This document shows positions 16,082 to 24,274 of a stretch of DNA of 64,000 nucleotides, piece by piece. Source of the stretch: Actinoplanes nipponensis (GTDB lineage Bacteria > Actinomycetota > Actinomycetes > Mycobacteriales > Micromonosporaceae). Position 1 is the first letter of the stretch; each line of letters starts with the position of its first letter. Below the pieces are notes generated by a model, which saw only the letters and a program-made list of their open reading frames with translations, was not told the DNA's origin and made no database searches. The stretch is from contig NZ_BOMQ01000060.1 in assembly GCF_016862275.1 (NCBI RefSeq), forward strand, positions 1 through 64,000, written 5' to 3'. The translations under genes were made by a program, and so were the position numbers.

Positions 16082-17191
16082 ATGAAGCGTTTGATTGTCG
16101 ACACGCAGGCATCGTCGTGCTATTTCCGGACCTCGGTCGGCGGTGACGGACGCAAAGCGTTGGTGCAGGTCACCGAACGGTGCAATCTGCATTGCGCTCA
16201 TTGTTTTGTTTCGTCCACACCGGTCGGCGCAGATATGTCCCTCAGTGCATTTACCGAGGTGGTGTTGCCTCGTCTGGTGCGCGCCCGGGTCGAGCGGATC
16301 ACGCTGACCGGCGGTGAGCCCTTCGTTCACCCGGATCTGCTGGCGATGTGCCGGGCCGTGGTGGATCAGGGGTTGCCGCTCGGGTTGTGCACGAACGCGA
16401 CGCAGACCAGCGACGAGCAGATCGCCGCGCTGGCCGCGCTGGGTGGCGTGCACGTCAATGTCTCGTTCGACGGGTTCCGGCCGGACAGCCACGGCAAGTT
16501 CCGAGGTAGCAGGAACTCGTTCGAGACGACGGTGGCCACGACGCGCAAGTTCGCCGCGGCTGGCCTGTTACAGGGGTTGCTGTCGACGCCGAACGCCCTG
16601 ACGCGCCCGGAGGAGTTCGCTGACCTGTGCGCGTTCGCGGCGGAGATCGGCGCGCAGTACGTGCTGATGAATCCGCTGTCGTCGTTCGGACGTGGGGTGA
16701 AGAGCCAGGGCCGGCTGGCCGCCGACACAGATGCGATGCGGGCCATCGCGGCGGTGACGAACCGGTTCGCCGATCAGCTCGACGTCGTGAAGATCCGGTT
16801 CCCGAACGACGACCTGCCGTTGGGCGGCTGCGACGCGGGCCGGTTGATCTACGTGTTCACCGACGGGCAGGTCGCCGTGTGCCCGTACCTGGTCTTCGCC
16901 GCGCGTACTCCGGCGTCGATGTATCAGGACAGGGAGTTCCTGGTCGGCAACATTCTCGGGTCGGATGACACCGTCACAGGTGCGCTGGATGGCTACGACT
17001 TCCATCGCCGCTTTGAGGTCGGGGACAACCCGACCTGTGGTAGCTGCGCGTTGAACAGCTCGTGCGGGAAGGGGTGCCCTGCGGCCGTGGTCTCCCGCGG
17101 TGGGCTGATCGGTGATCTCGACTCCGAGCAGTGCCCGGTCGCCGAGCCGGGCGCGCGGATGCTCCTGCCGCTGGTCGGCGTGTCTCGATGA
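16082..17191 (+). CDS. Radical SAM protein with SPASM domain
   Basis: 369 residues. The radical SAM Cys motif is C34-x3-C38-x2-C41 ('CNLHCAHC'), with the 'TGGEP' SAM-binding block at 76-80. The C-terminus has a complete seven-Cys SPASM pattern (C250-x11-G-x4-C267, C319-x2-C322-x5-C328-x3-C332, C351), which should hold two auxiliary 4Fe-4S clusters. SPASM enzymes mostly modify ribosomal peptides, but some act on small molecules. I found no convincing peptide gene beside it. Its start codon follows operator site B, and its stop overlaps the kinase start (ATGA), so the three genes to 18611 form one operon. Substrate unknown; a nucleotide is a reasonable guess given the partners. Confidence 0.88.
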   Translation: MKRLIVDTQASSCYFRTSVGGDGRKALVQVTERCNLHCAHCFVSSTPVGADMSLSAFTEVVLPRLVRARVERITLTGGEPFVHPDLLAMCRAVVDQGLPLGLCTNATQTSDEQIAALAALGGVHVNVSFDGFRPDSHGKFRGSRNSFETTVATTRKFAAAGLLQGLLSTPNALTRPEEFADLCAFAAEIGAQYVLMNPLSSFGRGVKSQGRLAADTDAMRAIAAVTNRFADQLDVVKIRFPNDDLPLGGCDAGRLIYVFTDGQVAVCPYLVFAARTPASMYQDREFLVGNILGSDDTVTGALDGYDFHRRFEVGDNPTCGSCALNSSCGKGCPAAVVSRGGLIGDLDSEQCPVAEPGARMLLPLVGVSR

Positions 17192-17787
17192 CCGCGCAGT
17201 TCATTGCGATCGAGGGACCTAACGCTGTCGGCAAGACCACCATTGCCGAGCTGCTGGCCGATCGGCTTGCCGCGATCGGCGACATCGGTGTGCATCTGAC
17301 CGGTGAGCCGACCCGGACGCCGCTCGGTCAGGTCGTGCGCCGTCAGGAAGGGATGTTGCACGGCCGGGCGCTGGCGCTCGCGCTGGCCGCGGACCGGTAC
17401 GCGCACGTGGAAACCGAGATCATTCCGCAGCTCGACGACGGCCGGCACGTCGTGACCGCCCGGTATCTTCCGTCCTCGCTGGTGCTGCAACGCATCGACG
17501 GCCTCGACCTCGACGAGATCTGGCTGTACAACCGCTACGTACTGCCGGCCACTGTCATCTACCTCGAGGACGATCCCGCCACGATCAGGGGACGTCTCGG
17601 CCAGCGAGCCACCTTGTCGCGGCTGGAAGCCTCCGGATCCCCCGAACGGGAACTCACCCTGTACCGGGAGGCGAAAGCGTTCCTCGACGTGCAGGAGTGG
17701 AAGCAGCACATCATCAACTGCGCGGGCCGAACCCCCGACCAGGTCGTCGGGGACATCCTCGGGGCGCTGATCAGCGCCGTCCTGTAG
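17188..17787 (+). CDS. Thymidylate-kinase-like nucleotide kinase
   Basis: 199 residues, usual length for dTMP kinases. P-loop 'GPNAVGKTT' (about 10-18), 'GEPTRTPLGQVVR' substrate block and 'ADRYAH' segment are typical. The usual D-R-Y motif appears as 'ARYLPSS', with Ala in place of the Asp, and the LID region is 'RGRLGQRATLSRLE'. It is translationally coupled to the radical SAM gene (ATGA), so it is probably a pathway enzyme that phosphorylates a nucleotide substrate or product rather than the housekeeping enzyme. Confidence 0.82.
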   Translation: MTAQFIAIEGPNAVGKTTIAELLADRLAAIGDIGVHLTGEPTRTPLGQVVRRQEGMLHGRALALALAADRYAHVETEIIPQLDDGRHVVTARYLPSSLVLQRIDGLDLDEIWLYNRYVLPATVIYLEDDPATIRGRLGQRATLSRLEASGSPERELTLYREAKAFLDVQEWKQHIINCAGRTPDQVVGDILGALISAVL

Positions 17788-17807
17788 CCCTGGTAAGACT
17801 GCTGACT

Positions 17808-18611
17808 GTGTTGTCGCTGCTGACGTTGAATCTGCAAGCCGCCGCTCTCATCCGCGCGGAGCGCATCTACGGCTGGCTGGCCCAGCGCGACGACCACGCG
17901 ATCGTCCTGACCGAAACCAGCAACGGCCCCGGCACCGCCCACCTGCTCGATCGGTTCCGGGACGCCGGTATGGTCGTCGACCATCGCCGGTCGATCGACG
18001 GCGACCGCGGCAGCGCCCTGGTTAGCCGCATCCCGGCCCGCATCCGCCCCGACCTGACCGAAGGCATCTCACTGCCCGGACGGGCCGTCGCGGTCACCTT
18101 GGACACCGAGCCGGCGGTGACGCTGCTCGGGATCTACGTGCCCTCCAGCGCCCGCTCTCCCGCGAAGGTCGCCAAGAAGAAGGCCTTCTTGGCCAGCACG
18201 CTGGACGCCATCGCCGTGATCGGGGACGACGAGCGCCGCCGGCTCGTGGTGACCGGTGACTACAACGTCATCGGCCGGCACCACTCGCCCCGCTATCCGG
18301 TCTTTCAGCCGTTCGAGTACGCGTTCCTCGATCAGCTGGCCGACCTGGGCCTGGCCGACGTGCACGAACATCTGCACCCGGGCGTCCAGGTGCACAGCTG
18401 GTACGGCCGCGGCGGCAACGGCTACCGCTTCGACTACTTCCACACCGGCGCCGACCTCACCACCGCGGCGACCACCTGTGCCCACCTGCCGGAGGTACGT
18501 ACGGGAGGCCTGAGCGACCACGACGCCGTCGGGCTCACCCTGACCGCCACGACGCCCGAACCGCTCGCCGCCGCTGACCTGACCGCGCCGTCGGCCGGCA
18601 CCTTGTTCTAG
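17808..18611 (+). CDS. Endonuclease/exonuclease/phosphatase-family protein
   Basis: 267 residues from a GTG at 17808, 20 bases after the kinase stop. The fold motifs are in order: 'TLNLQ' (Asn), 'VLTETS' (Glu), 'GDYNVIGR' (metal/phosphate), 'YRFDYFHTG' and 'GLSDHDAVGLTL' (catalytic Asp-His). Members hydrolyse phosphodiesters or phosphomonoesters in DNA, RNA or small molecules. Together with the nucleotide kinase and radical SAM enzyme it forms a compact operon suggesting nucleotide chemistry. It ends convergently with the CYTH gene with a 4-base overlap. Specific substrate not predictable. Confidence 0.82.
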   Translation: MLSLLTLNLQAAALIRAERIYGWLAQRDDHAIVLTETSNGPGTAHLLDRFRDAGMVVDHRRSIDGDRGSALVSRIPARIRPDLTEGISLPGRAVAVTLDTEPAVTLLGIYVPSSARSPAKVAKKKAFLASTLDAIAVIGDDERRRLVVTGDYNVIGRHHSPRYPVFQPFEYAFLDQLADLGLADVHEHLHPGVQVHSWYGRGGNGYRFDYFHTGADLTTAATTCAHLPEVRTGGLSDHDAVGLTLTATTPEPLAAADLTAPSAGTLF

Positions 18612-19177
18612 ACCTCGGCGGCCGACAAGTTCCGGATCAGCGAGTCATAGGTGTCGCTCACCCGCTCAACGTCGACGCCGAGGGAACGTACCAACCCGTC
18701 GAGTTCGGCTTGAACCCGCTCACCGGATTGCGCTGTGCGGACCACCCGCTCGACTTCGACAAATGCGCCGAGCTGGTCCACGACGTCCACGCAGACCGAA
18801 ACGCCGTTCCAGCTACCTGACCGTCGTTCCTTACGGATGCGTACGGTCGGCGCCCAGCCCATCGTCACGAGCGCGGCGTGCATCGCGTCCCGGTCAGAGA
18901 TCACGCTCTCGTGCTCCAGGCAGGCCATCTCGTTGTCGATCGGCTTCTTCACCGTGAACAGGTGCTGGCCCTGCTCCGTCCGAAGCCGAGCGAACGTAAC
19001 CCCGATCTTCGACATGCCATACGACCAGCCGACCGGCGCATACGCCTGGTCATCCTGGACGGACGGCCCCGACAATACGACCCCCTGGCCGCCGAGTGCG
19101 GCGATCAGCTGGTCGAGGTCCCCGACCCGGTACTTGGCTTCGACCTCTTGATCATTGCTGCTCAGCTCGCTTGCCAT
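18608..19177 (-). CDS. CYTH-domain protein (class IV adenylate cyclase-like)
   Basis: 189 residues. The N-terminal 'EVEAKYRV' is the ExExK metal/triphosphate motif. Further strands 'HLFTVKKP', 'VRIRKERR' and 'VCVDVVDQLGAFVEVE' match the CYTH tunnel fold used by class IV adenylate cyclases and thiamine or inorganic triphosphatases. The ATG at 19177 is chosen because a TACGCT -10 box lies 8 bases upstream, fitting a leaderless transcript; an ATG 48 bases further up would lie beyond it. It is convergent with the phosphatase-fold gene. Its likely substrate is a triphosphate compound; cyclase activity is unproven. Confidence 0.8.
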   Translation of the reverse strand: MASELSSNDQEVEAKYRVGDLDQLIAALGGQGVVLSGPSVQDDQAYAPVGWSYGMSKIGVTFARLRTEQGQHLFTVKKPIDNEMACLEHESVISDRDAMHAALVTMGWAPTVRIRKERRSGSWNGVSVCVDVVDQLGAFVEVERVVRTAQSGERVQAELDGLVRSLGVDVERVSDTYDSLIRNLSAAEV

Positions 19178-19233
19178 GGCCGCGAAGCGTACGAGAACAG
19201 AACCCCGAACGTGCGCGGTTGGCAAGCGTGGCG

Positions 19234-19308
19234 ATGTCGGAACTTTGTCGGAGAATTGTCGGAGACAGGCCGCAGAGTAGCCGACACGTCACGTCGATGG
19301 ACTACGCT
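19234..19308 (+). promoter_or_regulatory. Operator/promoter of XRE regulator 1 (site C)
   Basis: Three direct units, ATGTCGGA (19234-19241), TTGTCGGA (19245-19252) and TTGTCGGA (19256-19263), are spaced exactly 11 bases apart. An inverted GCCGACAC half-site (19280-19287) follows. Its CCGACA (19281-19286) sits as a -35 box 16 bases before a TACGCT -10 box (19303-19308). Sites D and E have the same -35/-10 pair and spacing, so repressor binding would block the -35. Confidence 0.75.
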
Positions 19309-19388
19309 GCCTGAACCGCTTGGCCAACTAGGCTGGTGGTGTGCCGAGATGCTTCTGAGCTGGTGTGACGTGCGAAGCGGGGTTTAAG

Positions 19389-20729
19389 GTGGCCGATCCG
19401 CAAGCTGTACGAACGGCTCGACGTGACCTGGGCCAACAACTCGCGGCATTGCGGAAGGCGAAACAGCTTAGCCAGCAGGATCTCGCGGACCAAACGATAT
19501 ACAGCCGTAGCAGCATCGCTAACATCGAGACCGGACTCCAGCCGGTCAATCGGACTTTCTGGGAAGCGGTCGATGCTTTACTTGGTGCAGAGGACGAACT
19601 GGTCCAAGGCTACGACGCTATTGAAGACCTTCGGCGAGCACACCCACGTCCTATAAGAAGGACGAGGCAGGATCCGCCGGAAGATTTAGTGGCCCCCGCA
19701 GCTGCGAATGACCCGAGTCTGCCATTCGCGATGAGTCGTAGCAAGGGCACTTCATCCTCGCCAATCGAGCAGCTCGCGGGCCTATCTTTCGAGACCCCGG
19801 TCCCGAAGTCGATCGATTGGGTCGACGTGGATCACGTCCGTTTTGTTACGCGATCCTTCGCCATATCGGAAAATACTTTCGGAGGCGGATTCTCGGGACA
19901 AGCCGCTGCGGCCCAACTTCGTCATTCATCCCTTCTGTTGCACAGCCGCGCAAGCAGTGAGGTGCGACTAAAGATATTCGAGGCAGTTGGCAACCTGGGC
20001 GGAGTCGTTGGATTTTCTGCGTTCGATGTTGGCGACTATAACTCGGCAAGGAAATGTTTCGATTTTGAGCTCTGGTGTGCCGAGAACGCCAAATCCTGGA
20101 CACTGAAGGCCAGTGCGTTGAGCGATATGGCACGTCTTGCAATCTACTTGGGGGAAACCGATGACGCACTATCGCTGATTGAATTGGCGCAAGTTCGATC
20201 AGACCGACTGACGGCAAGCCTTCGCGCCATGCTGGGCGCAATGAGAGCTCGACTCCTCGCCTTGCACGGTCGACACGGGGAAGCGCTTGCGGAGATTGAT
20301 CGCTCGGATGAGCAATTTGCCGCTATAGACCGGGACAATGAGCCACCGTGGATGTCTTATTACGATGAGGCAGAACATCAAGGCAGCACTGGTCGCGCCC
20401 TGATCCCCATCGCTATGAAGACCGGTAGCCCTGCGTTGGTGGCAGCCAGAATGCGGCGTGCAATTTGTCTTCATGATAAGGACCACCCTAGGTCGAGGGC
20501 TTTCTCGCGCACGCGATTGGCCTCGCTAACTATGAAGATTGGGAATCCCCGAGAAGCCGCAGAACTTGGCTGGCAATCGGTCGAAGATGCTTCAACGGTG
20601 CGTTCGTCGAGACTGCGCATAGAGCTAGAGCGGCTTGCTGCAATTTCTGCTCCGCATAGAAAGATTCCCGAAGTGGGTGATTTGATTCAGGAGATATCTG
20701 TCCCGAACCAAACGAGTTTGGAGCGCTAA
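19389..20729 (+). CDS. XRE-family helix-turn-helix regulator 1
   Basis: 446 residues from a GTG at 19389 in the conserved context GCGAAGCGGGGTTTAAG-GTG shared with the paralogues at 22701 and 29800. Residues 14-68 form an XRE helix-turn-helix ('LSQQDLADQTIYSRSSIANIETG'). The remaining ~370 residues are helical repeats ('AEIDRSDEQFAAIDRDNE', 'GETDDALSLIELAQVRSDR') of the ligand- or partner-sensing kind. The body of the gene is clearly AT-richer than its surroundings, unlike its N-terminal portion, suggesting a transferred or recombined C-terminus. It abuts the phosphotransferase gene (TAA-ATG), so both are one unit controlled from site C. Confidence 0.85.
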   Translation: MADPQAVRTARRDLGQQLAALRKAKQLSQQDLADQTIYSRSSIANIETGLQPVNRTFWEAVDALLGAEDELVQGYDAIEDLRRAHPRPIRRTRQDPPEDLVAPAAANDPSLPFAMSRSKGTSSSPIEQLAGLSFETPVPKSIDWVDVDHVRFVTRSFAISENTFGGGFSGQAAAAQLRHSSLLLHSRASSEVRLKIFEAVGNLGGVVGFSAFDVGDYNSARKCFDFELWCAENAKSWTLKASALSDMARLAIYLGETDDALSLIELAQVRSDRLTASLRAMLGAMRARLLALHGRHGEALAEIDRSDEQFAAIDRDNEPPWMSYYDEAEHQGSTGRALIPIAMKTGSPALVAARMRRAICLHDKDHPRSRAFSRTRLASLTMKIGNPREAAELGWQSVEDASTVRSSRLRIELERLAAISAPHRKIPEVGDLIQEISVPNQTSLER

Positions 20730-21608
20730 ATGGATTCTTCACTTAGTCGCAGGCTTTTGGAACGAGCAGCGGCATCTAACGGTCTTGAAGTCGAAGGATC
20801 GTCGCTTATTCGTAACGGGTCACACGTGATGTGGAAGATTCCAAGCGGGATTGTCGGGCGGGTGGGCGAACGCGGGACCGATGACGTAGCGAGCAAGGAG
20901 GTGGAGGTATCTCGTTGGCTGAGAGTAAGTGGAGTTCGAGCCACGAGAGCGCTGGACGGTGTCGCTCAGCCAACCGTCATAGATGGGTATCCCGTGACGT
21001 GGTGGGAGCTACTTCCTGAGAGCCGGCCAGCCACTCCTGCCGAGCTCGGTGCGACCCTGAGGCGGCTCCACGACCTTCCCGATCCGCGCCGTCTTAGCCT
21101 TCCACGTTTCTCGCCATTTGAGGCAGCAAGAAAGCACCTGAAGAGCGTTGAAATTCCTAAATCGGAAGACATGATATGGGTCTTGAATCGAATGTTGGAG
21201 GTTGAGCAGCGTTGCGAAGATATCTTGCCCGGCTTGCCAACCTCGGTAATCCATGGAGATGCGTGGCAAGGCAACTTTGCCGTCATCGATAGCCAAGATC
21301 CTGTCATACTTGACCTTGAAGCCTTCTGTGTCGGTCCTGAACTATGGGACCTTATCGCCATCGCAGTGGACTTTACCGACTTCGCGAGAATACCGAAAAG
21401 CGAATACGAGGGCTTCGCCGCCGCATACCACTTCGATGTAATCACGTCACCCGCGTACCTATTGCTGGCGGAAGTGCAGGAGCTGAGATGGACCGCTTAT
21501 GTAATTGGAAAGTCAAAGCCGGGATCGGCCGCGGAGTCGGAAGCCGCCCACCGCGTCGCGTGCTTGAAAGGTGAGGTTAGTCGACCCTGGAAGTGGGCAC
21601 CTTTTTAG
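20730..21608 (+). CDS. APH-family phosphotransferase
   Basis: 292 residues. The aminoglycoside/choline kinase-type fold is shown by the catalytic loop 'VIHGDAWQGNF' (HGDxxxxN) and the metal-binding 'VILDLEAF' (DxE/D). The start directly follows the XRE stop. Base composition is lower in GC than most of the window, like its regulator and the HAD gene beyond. Such enzymes phosphorylate antibiotics or metabolites, and the substrate cannot be assigned. Because it is co-transcribed with a sensor-type XRE protein, it may act on the small molecule sensed by that protein. Confidence 0.82.
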   Translation: MDSSLSRRLLERAAASNGLEVEGSSLIRNGSHVMWKIPSGIVGRVGERGTDDVASKEVEVSRWLRVSGVRATRALDGVAQPTVIDGYPVTWWELLPESRPATPAELGATLRRLHDLPDPRRLSLPRFSPFEAARKHLKSVEIPKSEDMIWVLNRMLEVEQRCEDILPGLPTSVIHGDAWQGNFAVIDSQDPVILDLEAFCVGPELWDLIAIAVDFTDFARIPKSEYEGFAAAYHFDVITSPAYLLLAEVQELRWTAYVIGKSKPGSAAESEAAHRVACLKGEVSRPWKWAPF

Positions 21609-21622
21609 ATATGTGCGACGAC

Positions 21623-22399
21623 CTAGGTCATGGACGTCCTTGAAATAAGGGCATCGATTGTCGATATCAGCTTAACGGGGTCAAGGCTCTCAAGAATTGC
21701 ATCAGGACCGTATGGTTTGAGTTCGTCGGCTTGCGTGCGATGAGTTACTGCTACGACATGAAACCCAGCGTGCCTGGCGCACGAAATATCGTTTGGCGCG
21801 TCACCCACAACTACCACTCGACTGGGATCAAGTTCTCTGCCGTATAGCCGGGAATACCTCCGACCTATCGCGGTCGGTAGCTGGAATCTGTCTCGGTCGT
21901 CTGAACCGAATCCACCGATGCGTAGGTCCAAATGTTGATCGAGGTTGAAGCTTCGTAGCTTAATGTCGGCCGCTGAACGCAAGTTGCCTGTAAGGACGGT
22001 TTGCGTATACCCGCGTTCATGGACCTGCAAAATGCTCTCCAGTGCTCCGGGGTAGGGTGCCTGGTCGCGTTTTAATTCCGATATCCCGTCGTTCATGATC
22101 GAGACTAAGATGTTCTCGAATCGAGCAATTCCGTCTTCTGCTTCGAGAATGCTAATTCCCGAAGCAACTGCGGTGTCGATGACAATCGACTCATCGGTGT
22201 AGCCGTGGACCGTCTTGCTCGGAAAATTGACTGCATTCTCGGCGATGGCGTAGGTTCGCGCAATCGCTCTTCGTAGCCAACGCAGATCAGCGGGGATCAA
22301 GGTGCCATCGACATCCCACACAACAAGGCCGAAATCTCCGGAGTTCACGACCTTAATCGTGCCACACTGGAGAGGCGGTCGGGCTACTCGGTCGCTCAA
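21623..22399 (-). CDS. HAD-superfamily hydrolase (phosphatase-like)
   Basis: 258 residues. HAD motif I 'WDVDGTL' (nucleophile Asp), motif II 'TVLTGN' and motif IV 'VVVVGDAPNDI' are present with a helical cap between I and II, the layout of phosphoglycolate-phosphatase-like enzymes. It is convergent with the phosphotransferase gene (14-base gap) and shares its low GC, so the two may be a phosphorylation/dephosphorylation pair. A GTG at 22348, 17 codons inside, is an alternative start closer to the conserved fold. Substrate unknown. Confidence 0.8.
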   Translation of the reverse strand: MSDRVARPPLQCGTIKVVNSGDFGLVVWDVDGTLIPADLRWLRRAIARTYAIAENAVNFPSKTVHGYTDESIVIDTAVASGISILEAEDGIARFENILVSIMNDGISELKRDQAPYPGALESILQVHERGYTQTVLTGNLRSAADIKLRSFNLDQHLDLRIGGFGSDDRDRFQLPTAIGRRYSRLYGRELDPSRVVVVGDAPNDISCARHAGFHVVAVTHRTQADELKPYGPDAILESLDPVKLISTIDALISRTSMT

Positions 22400-22547
22400 A
22401 ATTTTGTCATGCCCGGGACGCCTTCGCGATCCCTCAATGTTGATAATCCTGTCAGGGACGACACTTTGGAAGTCTGCCTAGACGGATGAGTCGATCTTGA
22501 ACGCACGCTCTTTGAGGGTTCGACGAGAGCTTCCTTCGACGACAAAG

Positions 22548-22621
22548 TTGTCGGGACTTTGTCGGAGGATTGTCGGAAGGGGGCGCTGAGTGGCCGACAA
22601 GTCACGTCGGTGGATTACGCT
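22548..22621 (+). promoter_or_regulatory. Operator/promoter of XRE regulator 2 (site D)
   Basis: Direct units TTGTCGGG (22548-22555), TTGTCGGA (22559-22566) and TTGTCGGA (22570-22577) lie exactly 11 bases apart, then the inverted half GCCGACAA (22593-22600). CCGACA (22594-22599) and TACGCT (22616-22621) form a -35/-10 pair 16 bases apart, followed by about 80 bases to the GTG start. The first unit also forms a CGACAA-AG-TTGTCG palindrome with bases just before it. Confidence 0.75.
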
Positions 22622-22700
22622 GCGTTCACTGTCGGGCATCTGGAAGGCGCAGCACGCCGTAATGATCCGGCTGGCGTCACGGGCGAAGCGGGAGGTTTAG

Positions 22701-24236
22701 GTGGCCGATCCGCGAACTGTTCGGGAGGCATGGGTCGAGCTCGGCCATCAGCTTGCCTCGAGGCGGAAGGCGGCCAAGCTGAGTCAGGTGGAACTCGCGA
22801 GCCGTACGACGTACAGCCGCAGCAGTATCGCCAACGTCGAGACCGGGCTCCAGCACATCAACCGAACCTTCTGGGAAGCGATCGACGCGTTGCTAGGCGC
22901 CGACGGTGACCTGCTTCGCGGTTACGACGCCGCCAAATCTCTGCGACGCCAACATCAACGCCCCGCCACGGAAGATACGAGGTCCGGGGGAGAGAACGAA
23001 GGCGGCCCGGTACCTGTGCCGCTTGGCTTCCTGCCAAACCCTTTGGTCATGTCGGTGACGACGCCTCTGCAACGGCCTGCTCCTACCGGTGCGTGGCCGA
23101 ACTCGACAATCGCGAACGCCGACCCGTTCAGCGCTACGCCGCTCGCCGGGCGTGGCAGTGAAATCGGTGCAGCGGCATTGACCGGAGCTTCGGCCTACGC
23201 TGGAACGGTGGAGCGGATTATCTACACCGCTCTCGATACCCGAACCTTCGCACGGAACGCAGGGGCGAGCGCAGTGCCAGACGCCGACATCGCAGAGTTG
23301 CTGACGGAGATCGCTGACCTCGCGCGGGCGTACGGGAGCCAGCCGCCCGGGGCCGTCGGGGTGCGGGCACTGCATCTACACGACCGGGCACGTGGTTTGT
23401 TGACCAGCACCCGTCGGCCGACGCAGCAGACGGACTTGTACCTGGCCCTGGCCCAGTGCTCGGCGTTGCTGACCAGCGCCACCAGCGACCTCGGGTTGTG
23501 GACGACCGCGGAGCAGTACGCTGCGGCGGCCTACGACTACGGCGACGGTATCGGGCACGCCGGGGTACGGGCGTACACGCTGGGATTGAAAGCGATGATC
23601 GCCTATTGGACGGGGCGGCCGGCCGAGGCCGTCGACTTCGGTCTGCGTGCGGTCGAGGCGGCGCCGGCGGGATTGGCGACCGTACGCGCGCAGAGCCTGC
23701 TGGCCCGTGCTTGGGGCCATCGAGGTGCACCCGATCAGGTCGATCTGGCCTTGCGGGCAGCGCAGGGCGCGTGGGAGGACCAGGGCAGCGACGAACTGCA
23801 CGACCCGGCTGGCGGCGAGTTCAGCTGGACGCGGGCACAGCACGAGCGCAGCGCAAGTACGGCGTGGCTGCAGGTCGGCCGCCACGAGGAGGCGTCCGTG
23901 GCCGCCATCCAGGCCCTGCGGCTGATTCGCTCCCGCGCCGCGAACCAGGGAGGGTCGTTGGAGGTCGAGGCCCGAGCGGACCTGGCCGCCTGTCTCATCC
24001 TGCGTGGCCAGCCCGACGCCGCCCAGGAGGCGCTGGCCCCCGCGGTCGAGGTGTTGTCGCCGCTGTGGAGCACGCCGGCCGATTGGCGGCGGACCGGGAT
24101 GTTGAGCCGCATGGAACGCATTGCGGTCCTGCTCACGGATCCGCGCTGGCGGGGTGTCAGCCAAGCTCAGGACCTGCTGGCATTGACGCGCGCGTTCCTG
24201 GCGACCAGGCCGACCGTTCCCGCCGTCCTCGCGTGA
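22701..24236 (+). CDS. XRE-family helix-turn-helix regulator 2
   Basis: 511 residues from a GTG at 22701 in the conserved GAAGCGGGAGGTTTAG-GTG context. The N-terminal 80 residues closely match regulators 1 and 3, including 'TTYSRSSIANVETGLQHIN' and 'FWEAIDALLGADGDLLRGYD'. A Pro/Ser-rich linker (about 85-150) is followed by TPR-like helices ('ALRAAQGAWEDQGSDELHDP', 'QVGRHEEASVAAIQALRLI'). Unlike regulators 1 and 3 its whole sequence has high GC. It stands alone, convergent with the epimerase gene. Auto-regulation through site D is likely from position. Confidence 0.85.
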   Translation: MADPRTVREAWVELGHQLASRRKAAKLSQVELASRTTYSRSSIANVETGLQHINRTFWEAIDALLGADGDLLRGYDAAKSLRRQHQRPATEDTRSGGENEGGPVPVPLGFLPNPLVMSVTTPLQRPAPTGAWPNSTIANADPFSATPLAGRGSEIGAAALTGASAYAGTVERIIYTALDTRTFARNAGASAVPDADIAELLTEIADLARAYGSQPPGAVGVRALHLHDRARGLLTSTRRPTQQTDLYLALAQCSALLTSATSDLGLWTTAEQYAAAAYDYGDGIGHAGVRAYTLGLKAMIAYWTGRPAEAVDFGLRAVEAAPAGLATVRAQSLLARAWGHRGAPDQVDLALRAAQGAWEDQGSDELHDPAGGEFSWTRAQHERSASTAWLQVGRHEEASVAAIQALRLIRSRAANQGGSLEVEARADLAACLILRGQPDAAQEALAPAVEVLSPLWSTPADWRRTGMLSRMERIAVLLTDPRWRGVSQAQDLLALTRAFLATRPTVPAVLA

Positions 24237-24274
24237 GAAGTCACGCCGCCCGGCTTGTCGTACCGACGCGGAGA

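Noticed and set aside
16082..17787. Prokaryotic viperin with associated nucleotide kinase
   Set aside because: The radical SAM protein has a complete seven-Cys SPASM domain and a CNLHCAHC motif, unlike viperins, which lack SPASM; only the kinase neighbour was suggestive.
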